Positions 18,784-27,217 of a stretch of 41,735 nt of DNA are shown here, in pieces. The notes below the pieces were generated by a model. It ran no database searches and was not told the origin of the DNA. It saw nothing but the letters and a program-made list of their open reading frames with translations. The number at the start of each line of letters is the position of its first letter. Position 1 is the first letter of the stretch. The stretch comes from a virus, in IMG/VR virus record IMGVR_UViG_3300032235_000198, positions 1-41,735 of that record; one strand, given 5' to 3'. A program made the position numbers and the translations under genes.

Positions 18784-19295
18784 CCCTTGCTGCCGGTCAC
18801 GGCCTCATCGCCGTTGTAGCGCCCGGTGACCGCATAGCTGCGCGCCGGGATGCCTTCCATCTTGTGGAACACCATCTGGCCGATCTTCATGCCCGGCCAG
18901 ATCGCGATCGGGTACAGCCGGCGTGCGTTGCTCAGCTCCAGCGTCAGGCGGCTGCCATGCCACCCTGGATCGCACCAGCCGGCGAGCAGGTGCTCGAGGC
19001 CTTCGCGTGCGCGGCTGGACTTCAGCACGAACTGCGCAGCGATGCAGTCCGGCAGGTTGAAGATCTCGCGGGTTTCGGCAAGGCAGAACTCACCCGGCCG
19101 CAGCCAGTACGGATCCTCCGCGGTGTGGCCGGCAATGCCGTGGATCTGCAGGTCGCGGCTCTCCGCCACCTCGATCATGATCCGATCGCCCAGCAGCACG
19201 TCGATGCTGGCCGGATTGACCAGCTCAGGATCGAACGGCATCACCATCGCGTGCTTCTTGCACAGGTGGTGGATCTCGTAATCAGGCAGCGGCAC
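18780..19295 (-). CDS. dcd: dCTP deaminase
   Basis: A 171-residue protein that deaminates dCTP to dUTP, feeding dTMP synthesis. Family signatures are NPASIDVLLGDRIMIE, the substrate-binding KSSRAREGL and CDPGWHGSRLTLELSN, whose Glu is the catalytic position in the E. coli enzyme, and WPGMKIGQMVF. The GTG start at MPLPDYEIHHL is chosen because the conserved domain begins there and it lies seven bases after the endolysin stop; longer readings run into the endolysin gene. It is the last gene of the leftward late operon. Phage-encoded Dcd enlarges the dTTP pool. A bifunctional deaminase/dUTPase is possible but not shown. Confidence 0.9.
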   Translation of the reverse strand: MPLPDYEIHHLCKKHAMVMPFDPELVNPASIDVLLGDRIMIEVAESRDLQIHGIAGHTAEDPYWLRPGEFCLAETREIFNLPDCIAAQFVLKSSRAREGLEHLLAGWCDPGWHGSRLTLELSNARRLYPIAIWPGMKIGQMVFHKMEGIPARSYAVTGRYNGDEAVTGSKG

Positions 19296-19302
19296 AGGTT
19301 GC

Positions 19303-20385
19303 TCAGTAGTCCCAGCGCACCCTAGGTCCGCCTTTGCGGATGCCAAGGTGGACGAAGCCCTTCGGTGCGCCGTAGCCGAGCGAGTGCGGCCAGGTCTTGT
19401 CGCACCAGGCCTGCACGGCGTTGATGTCGGCGCCGTCGATGTAGAAGTCCACCGCACCCACACCGATCTCGGAGTAAAGGTGCTCCGAGCTGCTGGCGCC
19501 ACCGACCGATCGGTTCACGGCCGCTGGCCTGTAACCAGAGGTGATCACGATCGGCCGGCCACCGAACTGCGCGCGCACCTTCTCGAGGAACTGCGCCAGC
19601 TTCAGCGCTGTGTCGCACTGGTGCTGGTGATCGAAGCGCCGTGCCTCTTGGCCGAGCGCGAACTCACCTGCGGTGATGTGCGGCGTGATCTTCTGGCTGA
19701 ACGGGCTTTCCGGCGTGAACATCGCCGAGATCGGTCCGGTGGTCTGCCGCTCGCGGCCCCACAGGTCGCCTTCTGCGATGCGGCGCCGCTTCAGGCCGGC
19801 CTCCACGTTGGTGCCGGGGTTGCGGTAGAGCAGCAGGGCATCAGGCACGCCAGGCCAGTCCTTCTCGCGCAGCCGGCGGCTGATGGTCTCGAAACCCTTG
19901 GCGCCGTAGAACGCCGAGCCGAGGTTGTAGGCGAAGGAAATCAGCGCGCACTTCTGCGCATCTGTCATCTCCACCCAGTAGGGGATGGTGGTGCGCAGCT
20001 TCTCGGCGATGCGATCCACCTCCTGCCGGAGCAGCAGATCAGCCTCGATCGCGTTGATCTCGTCGCCTTTGCTGACGGCGCGCCCGTCGCTGTAGCGCGT
20101 TGTTCCGTAGCCGATCGTCCACGGTGCGTCGCCGCTCAGCGGGTCGGGGTAGGCCTTCAGGTGGCAGCCCTCGAACTCCTTGATCAGCTTCAGCGCTGGT
20201 GCCAGATCCGCCTGCTTGCCGTCCTGGCTCCATGTGTTGAACCATGCCCGATCGCGGCGCATCGCGGCCGCGTAACCGTTCACGGCGAGATCCTGCTCGA
20301 GCTGCTGAATCGCGGCCGCCTGATGCGGCAGGTTCCGGTAGAAGCGGAACAGCTGCTCGATCGTGATCGGCGCGGCGTTTGCCAT
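19303..20385 (-). CDS. Two-domain endolysin: GH24 muramidase plus M15 peptidase
   Basis: A 360-residue lysin. The N-terminal half is a T4-lysozyme-like GH24 domain: LIKEFEGCHLKAYPDPLSG and TIGYGTTRYSD supply the Glu (about 72), Asp (about 81) and Thr (about 95) of the E-D-T triad. A family-typical helix, LISFAYNLGSAFYGAKGF, follows. The C-terminal domain from about 230 is a zinc peptidase of the M15 (D-Ala-D-Ala/hedgehog) type: ITSGYRPAAVNRSVGGASSS, then H302, D313 and H346 as zinc ligands. It can thus cut both glycan and peptide. It has no signal peptide, so a holin is needed. Small membrane proteins lie just upstream. Confidence 0.93.
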   Translation of the reverse strand: MANAAPITIEQLFRFYRNLPHQAAAIQQLEQDLAVNGYAAAMRRDRAWFNTWSQDGKQADLAPALKLIKEFEGCHLKAYPDPLSGDAPWTIGYGTTRYSDGRAVSKGDEINAIEADLLLRQEVDRIAEKLRTTIPYWVEMTDAQKCALISFAYNLGSAFYGAKGFETISRRLREKDWPGVPDALLLYRNPGTNVEAGLKRRRIAEGDLWGRERQTTGPISAMFTPESPFSQKITPHITAGEFALGQEARRFDHQHQCDTALKLAQFLEKVRAQFGGRPIVITSGYRPAAVNRSVGGASSSEHLYSEIGVGAVDFYIDGADINAVQAWCDKTWPHSLGYGAPKGFVHLGIRKGGPRVRWDY

Positions 20386-20388
20386 GAT

Positions 20389-20541
20389 TCAGCCCTTGCG
20401 CTTTGGGAAGGCCATGCGCGCCGCGGCAAGGATCAGCTGGATCCAGCTGTTGGACTTGAGCGGCGTCAGAGCGATGAGCTCGCTGCCGGCGGCAACGATG
20501 ATCGCGACGATCGCGATGGTCTCGGGGCTCATGGCATCCAT
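20389..20541 (-). CDS. Small membrane protein, holin candidate
   Basis: A 50-residue protein (MDAMSPETIAIVAIIVAAGS, then ELIALTPLKSNSWIQLILAA and a basic end AFPKRKG). It has one clear and one weaker membrane segment and a positively charged C terminus. It directly precedes the endolysin (three bases between stop and ATG), so holin is the natural guess. I recall closely similar short proteins in many cyanophages, including lytic ones, where the function is not established. An internal ATG three codons in could give a dual start. Confidence 0.6.
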   Translation of the reverse strand: MDAMSPETIAIVAIIVAAGSELIALTPLKSNSWIQLILAAARMAFPKRKG

Positions 20542-20556
20542 GCTTGTGCCCTCAGG

Positions 20557-20790
20557 TTAGGGTTGGATCTCAAGAGCGCGCACACGGCGATCGAGATCTG
20601 CCAGCTCGGCGCGCGCGTCGGTCTTGATCTCATCGACGGACTTCGCCAGCTGCACCAACGTGGCCTCAATCCGTGCGGACTGCACTTGCATTGAGATGAG
20701 GAGTGCCCCGATGGCGACCATACCGGCGGCCAGTGCAGCTGGGAGGGAGGCAGCGAACAGGCCGCTAACGGTCTTCGGTTCGTCCGCCAT
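20557..20790 (-). CDS. Membrane protein with C-terminal coiled coil, holin/spanin candidate
   Basis: A 77-residue protein: short polar start MADEPKTVSG, one transmembrane helix (LPAALAAGMVAIGALLISMQ), then a long charged helix with heptads (LVQLAKSVDEIKTDARAEL). The architecture fits class III/IV holin-like or i-spanin-like lysis proteins. It is the first of the lysis group. The start at MADEP is preferred because the upstream residues run into a non-coding gap. Confidence 0.6.
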   Translation of the reverse strand: MADEPKTVSGLFAASLPAALAAGMVAIGALLISMQVQSARIEATLVQLAKSVDEIKTDARAELADLDRRVRALEIQP

Positions 20791-20831
20791 CGGGGTTCCG
20801 TCGCTCGATCGCATCGTAGCGAGCGCAAAGG

Positions 20832-20868
20832 TCAGGCCTCCCCGAGCTGCTGGCAAGGGCAGGCCTGA
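20832..20868. repeat. 8-bp inverted repeat in the gap before the lysis genes
   Basis: TCAGGCCT and AGGCCTGA are separated by 21 bases. It lies between the small basic protein and the lysis group, without a T-tract. It may be a weak transcript structure or an operator. Confidence 0.35.
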
Positions 20869-20906
20869 TGGCGGTGTTCTTGGTTTGTCTGAGCTGGTCT
20901 AGGCGA

Positions 20907-21059
20907 TCACCGCCCCTGCCCGCGATAGCGCCGCTTTCGGCGCGGGTTACGGCTGGTGCCGCTGAGCTTGGTGCGCAGCGAGCGGCCTTGGCGGGTGCGC
21001 TTTGGCGGACCGGCTTGGTGGTCGATCCGCGCGGTGCCGGTCTTGGCTTTTACTGCCAC
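20907..21059 (-). CDS. Small basic protein with YRGQG tail
   Basis: A 50-residue, very basic protein starting at GTG (MAVKAKTGTARIDHQAGPPK, then RTRQGRSLRTKLSGTSRNPR and RKRRYRGQGR). The start is chosen because the pattern (MAVK-x-KTG, PPKKTRQG, RYRGQG) matches small proteins I recall from many cyanophages. The GTG overlaps the end of the upstream gene (10 bases). Strong positive charge suggests nucleic-acid binding or a virion accessory role. Function is not established. Confidence 0.7.
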   Translation of the reverse strand: MAVKAKTGTARIDHQAGPPKRTRQGRSLRTKLSGTSRNPRRKRRYRGQGR

Positions 21060-21361
21060 GGCAGGCCTTGGCCGGTGACGGGCTGGCGCTGCTGATCCAG
21101 CTGCTGCTGGAGCGCGGCCTCGATCTCGGCGACCTTCTCGGCACCGAAGTGGTCCTTCACCCACTGCACGCAGGTCTCGGGGGTGAGATCGGCGAAGGGG
21201 ATCATGGCGTCGGGGTCAGGCTCAGGCAGGACGATAGAGCCGTAGGCGCCGGAGCTGTAGGTGCCGTCATGCGCCGAAATGGTCCAGTGGATCGTGGTCA
21301 CTGCGCCATCAGCGAGCTGGCGATCCATGTTGGCGATCGCCCAGGTGAAGGTGGTGGTCAT
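21050..21361 (-). CDS. Conserved phage protein, 103 residues
   Basis: Begins MTTTFTWAIANMDRQLADGA with an alternating beta-strand pattern (TTIHWTISAHDGTYSSGAYG), then PFADLTPETCVQWVKDHFG and a polar Gln-rich end. I recall this pattern as a widespread cyanophage and marine phage protein of unknown function, usually close to tail fibre genes. A small beta-sandwich accessory to the fibre region is the likely fold. Overlaps the upstream gene by four bases. Confidence 0.65.
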   Translation of the reverse strand: MTTTFTWAIANMDRQLADGAVTTIHWTISAHDGTYSSGAYGSIVLPEPDPDAMIPFADLTPETCVQWVKDHFGAEKVAEIEAALQQQLDQQRQPVTGQGLPWQ

Positions 21362-21618
21362 TCCGCGGGAGCCTCGTTGGTGGTGAGGGAGGCCTGATAG
21401 GCAGAAACTACCTCAGGCGTGTGGAGGATGCCGGCGATCGCCTGCACGCGCGGATCTTCGCCAGTGGTGTCAGCGCCGGGGTTGACGACGTGGCGGTGGT
21501 ACTTCTCGGCGATCGGCTCGCCATGCTCGAGCACGCGCTCACAGACGCGCACTTGGATGTGGCTGTAGGGTCCGACCACCTCGATCTTGTCCACGATCGA
21601 TTGCTTGGTGAGTGTCAT
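21358..21618 (-). CDS. Small hypothetical protein near the tail fibre
   Basis: An 86-residue protein: MTLTKQSIVDKIEVVGPYSH, beta strands IQVRVCERVLEHGEPIAEKY, and a C-terminal helix. I recall comparable proteins next to the 103-residue protein in cyanophage genomes. It lies between the second tail fibre and that gene, with a four-base overlap. It may be a fibre accessory. Function unknown. Confidence 0.6.
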   Translation of the reverse strand: MTLTKQSIVDKIEVVGPYSHIQVRVCERVLEHGEPIAEKYHRHVVNPGADTTGEDPRVQAIAGILHTPEVVSAYQASLTTNEAPAE

Positions 21619-21656
21619 CCGATCAGGCCTCCGGTCTGATTAGGTGTGAGCGTAGG

Positions 21657-23255
21657 TTAGGCCTCGAAACAGCCCGAGATGGAGATCTGCGCGCTGGTGT
21701 CCATCGGGATGGTGGCGACAGATCCACCACCGGTCGGCATCTGACGAAGCGCGACTGCGGTGGTGTTGGGCGATGAGAACGCGGCGCCGAGGTTGCCGGC
21801 CGTCATCGCGACCACGTTGAGGATGGCGCTGTAATTGCGGTTGAGGTTGGTGGTGTTCTGCACCGTGAAGGGCAGGCCATTGATCTGCAGATCGCCGGTG
21901 CCGGTGTGAGCGGTCCAGCTGAGGAAGAGATCGAAGAAGACGCGGTTGCCGATCTTGGTGTAGCGGCCGACCTGCCCGTTCGCTGCATAGGTCGCGGTGC
22001 CTGCGGTGGACGTGCCGACGATGGTCGGCGTGAAGGTGCCCTCCTCGTAGTCGTCCAGCGCATTCGCCGCTGCGGTGTCGCCGCCGAACTGGATGCCGCC
22101 GGTGCCGGATGCAAGGCGCACATAACGATCGGAGGTGATGCGCAGTTGCTCCGTCGGGCTGCTCGCTCCGTCGGCGGTAGTGGAGAACACTAAACGCCCT
22201 GGCATGTCGTTAGCGCCGGGGGTGCCGTCGACTTGACCAATAATCGTTGCGCCTATTGTTTCAACATCAACACCATCAGCACCAGCAAATCTAATCTCAC
22301 CAAGAATGTCTGCATCTTGAACAATAGTTACAGCACCTGCTGCGGTGCCACGGCTCTTTCCTAGTCCAAGGATGCCTCCGGCTCCGTCATTTGTATTGCG
22401 GATGCAAGAGACACCTAAACCACTTGTTTCGACTGCCAGTAGAGATGCAGTACCAGAGCCAATGCCACGCGCACTAATTGTCCCTACCAACAACCTGCCG
22501 GAGCTGTCGATGCGGGCGTGCTCTCCAGAGGAGGAATCAAAGCAAATCGCTGCTGCACTTTGACCACGCTTAACGTGAACGTTGTATGGGGATCCTCCAG
22601 ATACGGCACTGTCTACATAGAAAAAGGCACCGCTAGAGCCATTTGAAAGATTTAGATCAAGACCATTAACAGCGGTTGCAGTTGTGTCTGTGTTTGTGCT
22701 TTGAAACGGATAACCTGTTGCGCTGCTATAGGAAATGTCAAGCGGTACCTGAGGACTCGCATTGCCAAGCCCAACCCGTCCACTCGCATCAACAAACAAC
22801 CGCCCAGTGCCATTAGTCGAGATGGCTACTTGGTCCGCGCCGGGGGAGTAGAGCCCTGTATTCGTGTCGCCCGAGAAGTACAGCCCCGGCGATCCAGCGC
22901 TGCCCGCGATGATGCCGAGCGCACCGGTCATCACGTCGCCGGTGGCGTTCACGAACTCGCCGTCTTGTGTCCGCCAGGCGGTGCCGTCCCACACCTTGAA
23001 GACGTAGCGGCTGCTGCTGGTATCGAGCCACTGCTCACCCACGCTGTTGCCAGCTGTGCCGCCGCTGGCCGGGCTGGCATTCGGCGCCGTCGTGCCGACA
23101 TGCACCGGCCCGACCTTCACCAGGTTGCTGTTGCTATCCCTGAAGAACAGGCCGGGGCTGCCGCTGGCGGTGTTCATCGCCAGCTGACCTTCCGACATAT
23201 TGCCGGGCACCGGTCGCTTGTTTGCGGTGCTTGAGCGCAGGTGCTGCAGTGCCAT
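21657..23255 (-). CDS. Tail fibre protein (distal, receptor-binding candidate)
   Basis: A 532-residue fibre. The N terminus (ALQHLRSSTANKRPVPGNMS) and the following GQLAMNTASGSPGLFFRDS form a motif typical of cyanophage fibres. It continues with WDGTAWRTQ, GDVMTGALGI and the GLYFSGDTNTGLYSPGADQV-type repeat. A beta-rich C-terminal part (FTPTIVGTSTAGTATYAANG) is probably the tip. A strong Shine-Dalgarno, AAGGAGG, lies upstream. Codons from about 22220 to 22830 are visibly AT-richer than the rest, a sign of horizontal exchange within the fibre. It lacks an obvious chaperone domain. Confidence 0.85.
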   Translation of the reverse strand: MALQHLRSSTANKRPVPGNMSEGQLAMNTASGSPGLFFRDSNSNLVKVGPVHVGTTAPNASPASGGTAGNSVGEQWLDTSSSRYVFKVWDGTAWRTQDGEFVNATGDVMTGALGIIAGSAGSPGLYFSGDTNTGLYSPGADQVAISTNGTGRLFVDASGRVGLGNASPQVPLDISYSSATGYPFQSTNTDTTATAVNGLDLNLSNGSSGAFFYVDSAVSGGSPYNVHVKRGQSAAAICFDSSSGEHARIDSSGRLLVGTISARGIGSGTASLLAVETSGLGVSCIRNTNDGAGGILGLGKSRGTAAGAVTIVQDADILGEIRFAGADGVDVETIGATIIGQVDGTPGANDMPGRLVFSTTADGASSPTEQLRITSDRYVRLASGTGGIQFGGDTAAANALDDYEEGTFTPTIVGTSTAGTATYAANGQVGRYTKIGNRVFFDLFLSWTAHTGTGDLQINGLPFTVQNTTNLNRNYSAILNVVAMTAGNLGAAFSSPNTTAVALRQMPTGGGSVATIPMDTSAQISISGCFEA

Positions 23256-23300
23256 TCCTTAACGCCTCCTTAAAGGCCGGAAGTTACCTGTTCAGGCTAC

Positions 23301-25832
23301 TCAGAACGTCCCATCATCCAGATCGGCAGTGACCGCCACCGTGCCGCTTTGGTTGGGCAGTGTGATCGTGCGGTCGGCTGTGGGGTCAGCGCAGGTGAGC
23401 GTGGTCTCGAACCCGTCAGCCGTTGCGCCCTCGAACACGATGTTCACGCCAGCGCCCAGCTCAAGCGTGCCGGTCATGGTGCCGCCAGATCGAGCCAGCG
23501 CCGCGGCTGCAACGTCGTAGGCCGACTTCACCGCAGTGGAGGTGGCCGCCAGCACCGAGCTGCTGGTGCTGATGCTGTCGCTCAGCTGCACGATGCCATT
23601 CACTGATGTGGTGGCCGAGCGGATCGTCAGCGCAGGCGTGGTGGTGGCCGTCGCAACCGTCAGCGCCGCGGTGGAGCTGCTCACCGTGGTGACGGTGCCC
23701 ACAAAGTCAGCGCCCCACTCGAGGCCGGTCGCTGTTGCGCTGTTGGCACGCAGCACCTGGCCGTTGGTGCCCACGCCGAGCTTGCTCAGCGCTGTACCGC
23801 TGGAGGCCGCCAGCAGGTCGCCCTTGGTGTAGCTGCCGGTGCCGGTGCCGCCGCGTGTGGCCAGCAGCGTGCCGCTGGTGATGTTGTCGGCGTTGCGGCA
23901 CTCGTTGGAAACCTCCTCGAGCGCTGCCTGCACGTTGGTGCTGCCGAGGTTGGCGGCTGGCGTGAACCCTACGTTTGCAGCGGTCTGCGCGACGTAGGTG
24001 GAGCTCACATCGATCTCAACCCAGTTGCTGCCGTTGGAGAGGATCAGGTCAGGCGGTGCCAGCGCAACAGCAGGCGCCGGGCTGGTGCCCGTGCCGCCGG
24101 TTGAAACGACGACGTAATAGCTCTCGTTGACGTTGGATGCAGCTGGCAGCGGATTGCCAACGCTGAGGCCGATCGCCGTGCCTTCAGTCGTGACCGTTGC
24201 GACCTGGTTGGTGGTGGCGTTGTAGGTACCGGCGAAAATCACCGAACCGGCCGAAATGCCGATTGGCTGCCAAACGTTGCCATCCCACATGAAGAAGGCT
24301 TTATCGAGCGGATTCAGGAAGATCTGCCCGATGTAGTCCGCAATCGGCAGCACGTCACCCACCTTGGCGGTGGAATAGTTCGCCAGCTTCAGGCCGGTGA
24401 CAGCATCATCCGCGATGTAGGCCGTGCCGAAGGTGCCGCTGGTGATCTTGCTGGCATCGAGCGAGGGAACGTCGCTAGCGCTAAGCAGCTCTCCGGCGCT
24501 GACATGCCCCTGCGCGTCCACCGTCAGCTTGGTGTAGGTGCCAGCGGTGGTGCTGTTGCTGTGGTTCAGCGTGCCGCTGCTGACCGATAGGCCGGTGCCT
24601 GGCTGGATGATGCCCTTGGTGCTGCCGGTGGCATCGGGCAGGTCAGAAGGCACCAGCGCCCGGAAGGTCGGGGTCGTGTCGGTACCGCTGACCGGTCCCA
24701 TCCATGCGCGGTTTGCAGCCTGCGTGTCGAGCCCCACCGTGATGCTGGCGGTGTAGGGGTCGGGGTAGGCAACCGAGAAGGTGAGCGGCGTGGTGTCCGC
24801 GAACGTCAGCAGCGCGCCGAGGCTGGCCTGCCGCACCCACGTGCTGCCGTCCCAGGTGTATTCGATCGCGGTGTTCGTGTTGATCCACTGCTGACCGATG
24901 AACGCACCAGCGCCCGCTGGCACGGTGGCGGCCACCACGGCCGCGGAGTTGTTGGCCAGCTTCACGCCGGTGACACTGGCCTCGAAGATCTTGCCGGTGG
25001 TGACGGCATTGCTCGCGATCTTGGCCTCAGTGACCGCGTTGTTCGCGATCGTCGCCGCGAAGGAGCCGGTGCCGGAGCCCGTCACGTCACCCGTGAGGGT
25101 GATCGTCTGGTCGCCGGTGTTGGTGCCTGAGCTGGTGCCCGAGAAGGTGCCCGAGAAGGTGCCGGACTGCGTGGCCAGCGTGCCAAGGCCGAGCGTGGCG
25201 CGCTGGGTTGCAGCGTCAGCGTCATCGAGCAGCGCGCGGCCTTGCGCCGTGCAGGTGATCTCCTCAACGGTGCCTGCGCCGGCGGTGCTGCGACCCAGCA
25301 GCACGTTGGTGCCGGTGGTGTTCTGCAGCTTGGCGTAGGTAACGGCATTATCAGCCAGCGCGGCTGTGCCGAGGTTGCTGGCCTTTGCCGTGGTGACCGC
25401 ACCATCAGCCAGCTCGCTGGTGCCGACCTGACCAGCTGGGATGTTCTCAGCGCGGACCTGGATGGGCGTGTAGGCGCCGGCCTTGTAGATGGAAAGCGCG
25501 TCGTTGGTGCTGTTGAGCCAGCCGCGACCGTCGAAGTTGTTGGTGGCCGGTGCGCTGGAGCTGATCGCCACCGAGCTGCTGTCCGCCAGCTTGGCTGCGG
25601 TGATCGCGTCGTCAGCCAGCGCTGCCGTGCCGAGCTTGGTGGCGCTGTTCTGATCGAGCTTTGCCAGATCCAGCGAACTGGGGTCCACCAGATCGAGGCC
25701 GGCATCCACCAGATCCTTGGCGGTGACCTTCTTGGTCTCAGATGCCGAGATGTCGGCAATGGGCAGCACGTCGGTGGCTGCCACCGAGGCCTTGGGCAGC
25801 GCCGTCAGCTGGGTAATGCGTTGGTCTGCCAA
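23301..25832 (-). CDS. Tail fibre protein, long repetitive
   Basis: An 843-residue fibre. The N terminus (RITQLTALPKASVAATDVLP) is a common fibre attachment motif. The shaft is full of repeats of the DGAVTTAKASNLGTAALADN type and the phage-fibre signature GTNTGDQTITLTGDVTGSGT. A short tandem GTFSGTFSGTSSGT is coded by three 12-bp units. The C terminus has GTMTGTLELGAGVNIVFEG and TITLPNQSGTVAVT, which occur at the ends of many fibre proteins. It forms a trimer by analogy. The second fibre gene follows 45 bp downstream. Confidence 0.85.
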   Translation of the reverse strand: MADQRITQLTALPKASVAATDVLPIADISASETKKVTAKDLVDAGLDLVDPSSLDLAKLDQNSATKLGTAALADDAITAAKLADSSSVAISSSAPATNNFDGRGWLNSTNDALSIYKAGAYTPIQVRAENIPAGQVGTSELADGAVTTAKASNLGTAALADNAVTYAKLQNTTGTNVLLGRSTAGAGTVEEITCTAQGRALLDDADAATQRATLGLGTLATQSGTFSGTFSGTSSGTNTGDQTITLTGDVTGSGTGSFAATIANNAVTEAKIASNAVTTGKIFEASVTGVKLANNSAAVVAATVPAGAGAFIGQQWINTNTAIEYTWDGSTWVRQASLGALLTFADTTPLTFSVAYPDPYTASITVGLDTQAANRAWMGPVSGTDTTPTFRALVPSDLPDATGSTKGIIQPGTGLSVSSGTLNHSNSTTAGTYTKLTVDAQGHVSAGELLSASDVPSLDASKITSGTFGTAYIADDAVTGLKLANYSTAKVGDVLPIADYIGQIFLNPLDKAFFMWDGNVWQPIGISAGSVIFAGTYNATTNQVATVTTEGTAIGLSVGNPLPAASNVNESYYVVVSTGGTGTSPAPAVALAPPDLILSNGSNWVEIDVSSTYVAQTAANVGFTPAANLGSTNVQAALEEVSNECRNADNITSGTLLATRGGTGTGSYTKGDLLAASSGTALSKLGVGTNGQVLRANSATATGLEWGADFVGTVTTVSSSTAALTVATATTTPALTIRSATTSVNGIVQLSDSISTSSSVLAATSTAVKSAYDVAAAALARSGGTMTGTLELGAGVNIVFEGATADGFETTLTCADPTADRTITLPNQSGTVAVTADLDDGTF
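25123..25158. repeat. Three 12-bp tandem units in the tail fibre gene
   Basis: GTGCCTGAGCTG is followed by two exact GTGCCCGAGAAG copies. They encode the short GTFSGTFSGTSS run. Slippage here would change fibre length by four residues at a time. Confidence 0.6.
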
Positions 25833-25869
25833 GGCTCAGCCTCCAGGGGCACCACTGCTCAGGCCTATG

Positions 25870-26745
25870 TTAGTCGTCTGGTTCTGTGAGCAAGAAGTCG
25901 AGGTTCTGCTCCAGCTTGATCTTGTCGTCGTCTTCCTTGAGCACGTAGCCGGAAGCCTGGCCGATCAGCAACCTGATCTCGCCAGTAGTCACGAAATCGA
26001 TGGTGCTGTTGATGATGTCGCCGGCGCGTACTTCTACACCGGCTTTTGTCACCATCGCCGTGAACTCGTAGTAGACGTTCTGCACCGTTTCATCGTTGGC
26101 TTTGTCGGTCAGGTAAAGCGCGCAATCGAACTCGCTGCCGATGTCGAGGCGGTTGATCAGCTGCAGCATCAGCAGCGGTGTCTCGGCAACGCCTGAGGTG
26201 GTGTAGTCGAATGCGCAGGCGATCGTGCCGCTACCGGACAGCAGCCCAGCTGAGTAAAGCTGGCGGAAACGATCGTTCAGGGTGGTGCTGTCGATCGCTT
26301 CTCGATCGGTGGCCAGCGTGTAGTCGGTGACGTTACCGAGCACGTTGTAGGTCGTATCCTTGATCGCCACGGTGATCGGCAGAGCGGCACCAGCGAAGGC
26401 AGCGAGCGGCAACTCATTGGCGCGCACGTTGTTCACCGCATCGGTGAAGGTGCGGAAGAAACGCAAACCGCCGGCTGCGTTCACGTTCACGTAGGCCGCA
26501 ATGCTGGAGCGCAACACCGAGTCGTTCCACGCTGCAGCAGCAAAGCAGACCAGACCGCGCGCATCAGTGGTGGCGATGTCTACGCGATCGCCGGTGAGCA
26601 GGTTGGCGCCTGCACTGTCGAAGCCCAGCCGGTTGAGCGTGAGGCTCACATCGTCGGGACTGATCTGATCAACCAGCTCACCCATCTGCAGCGAGCTGCC
26701 GCGGCGCAGGCGGATGTTCCCCTTGGTGCCGAGGAAGAAGGTCAT
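25870..26745 (-). CDS. Tail-tube-fold protein, 291 residues
   Basis: The N terminus MTFFLGTKGNIRLRRGSSLQ and the segment VLGNVTDYTLATDREAIDST followed by TTLNDRFRQLYSAGLLSGSG resemble the tail tube/tube-initiator fold (strand, loop, DREAIDSTTL, helix, strand). It starts inside the stop of the upstream tube-like gene. Both lie between J and the fibres rather than with the main tube protein. They could form a distal collar or adaptor for the fibres. The family call is by pattern; the role is inferred. Confidence 0.6.
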   Translation of the reverse strand: MTFFLGTKGNIRLRRGSSLQMGELVDQISPDDVSLTLNRLGFDSAGANLLTGDRVDIATTDARGLVCFAAAAWNDSVLRSSIAAYVNVNAAGGLRFFRTFTDAVNNVRANELPLAAFAGAALPITVAIKDTTYNVLGNVTDYTLATDREAIDSTTLNDRFRQLYSAGLLSGSGTIACAFDYTTSGVAETPLLMLQLINRLDIGSEFDCALYLTDKANDETVQNVYYEFTAMVTKAGVEVRAGDIINSTIDFVTTGEIRLLIGQASGYVLKEDDDKIKLEQNLDFLLTEPDD

Positions 26746-27191
26746 GCGATCACGCCGCCAGCGAGGAAGTCGCCATCGACCGAGAACTGGATCGGCACGG
26801 TCACCAGCTCGCCGGTACTGACGCCAACCTGCGCGGAGGTGATGTAGGCGAAAAACTCCAGATCGTCGGCTGCGTTATCGCTGACGCGCAGGCGCAACCT
26901 CACCCGATCGGTTTCGGTGACGGCGCCCACCTTCTGCACCTTGCCGAGCAGTGCGGTGAACTGCGACAGCGTGGCCGATTCGCCGGCCTCGAGGCGGTAG
27001 TAGAGCAGCGTGGCCGAACCGCTGGCCGACTTCAGGCCAGGTGTGAAAGTTGCAGCGGTGCTGTCGATCGCGGTGGTGCTCAGCAGCTCCACGCTGGTCT
27101 CCACCGACCAGTCACGGATCTTCGCCACGGGTTTGTAGGCCGCGCCGTCCCAGAACTCCAGCTTGCCCGTGCGGCCTGTGTAGAAGCCCAT
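26742..27191 (-). CDS. Tail-tube-fold protein, 149 residues
   Basis: The beginning MGFYTGRTGKLEFWDGAAYK, then KIRDWSVETSVELLSTTAID and FTPGLKSASGSATLLYYRLE, is a classic gpV/TP901-type tail tube pattern. The end TGELVTVPIQFSVDGDFLAG is also typical. The main tube protein is at 36121-37053, so this is a second, shorter tube-like protein just after J. It may sit at the tail tip. It overlaps the next gene by four bases. Confidence 0.65.
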   Translation of the reverse strand: MGFYTGRTGKLEFWDGAAYKPVAKIRDWSVETSVELLSTTAIDSTAATFTPGLKSASGSATLLYYRLEAGESATLSQFTALLGKVQKVGAVTETDRVRLRLRVSDNAADDLEFFAYITSAQVGVSTGELVTVPIQFSVDGDFLAGGVIA

Positions 27192-27217
27192 GAACGGCGG
27201 CCCAGTCTGAAATCAGG

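Noticed and set aside
19348-20694. A 448-residue rightward open frame opposite the endolysin
   Set aside because: It is antisense to a clear endolysin, crosses the lysis gene boundaries and has composition typical of a shadow frame.
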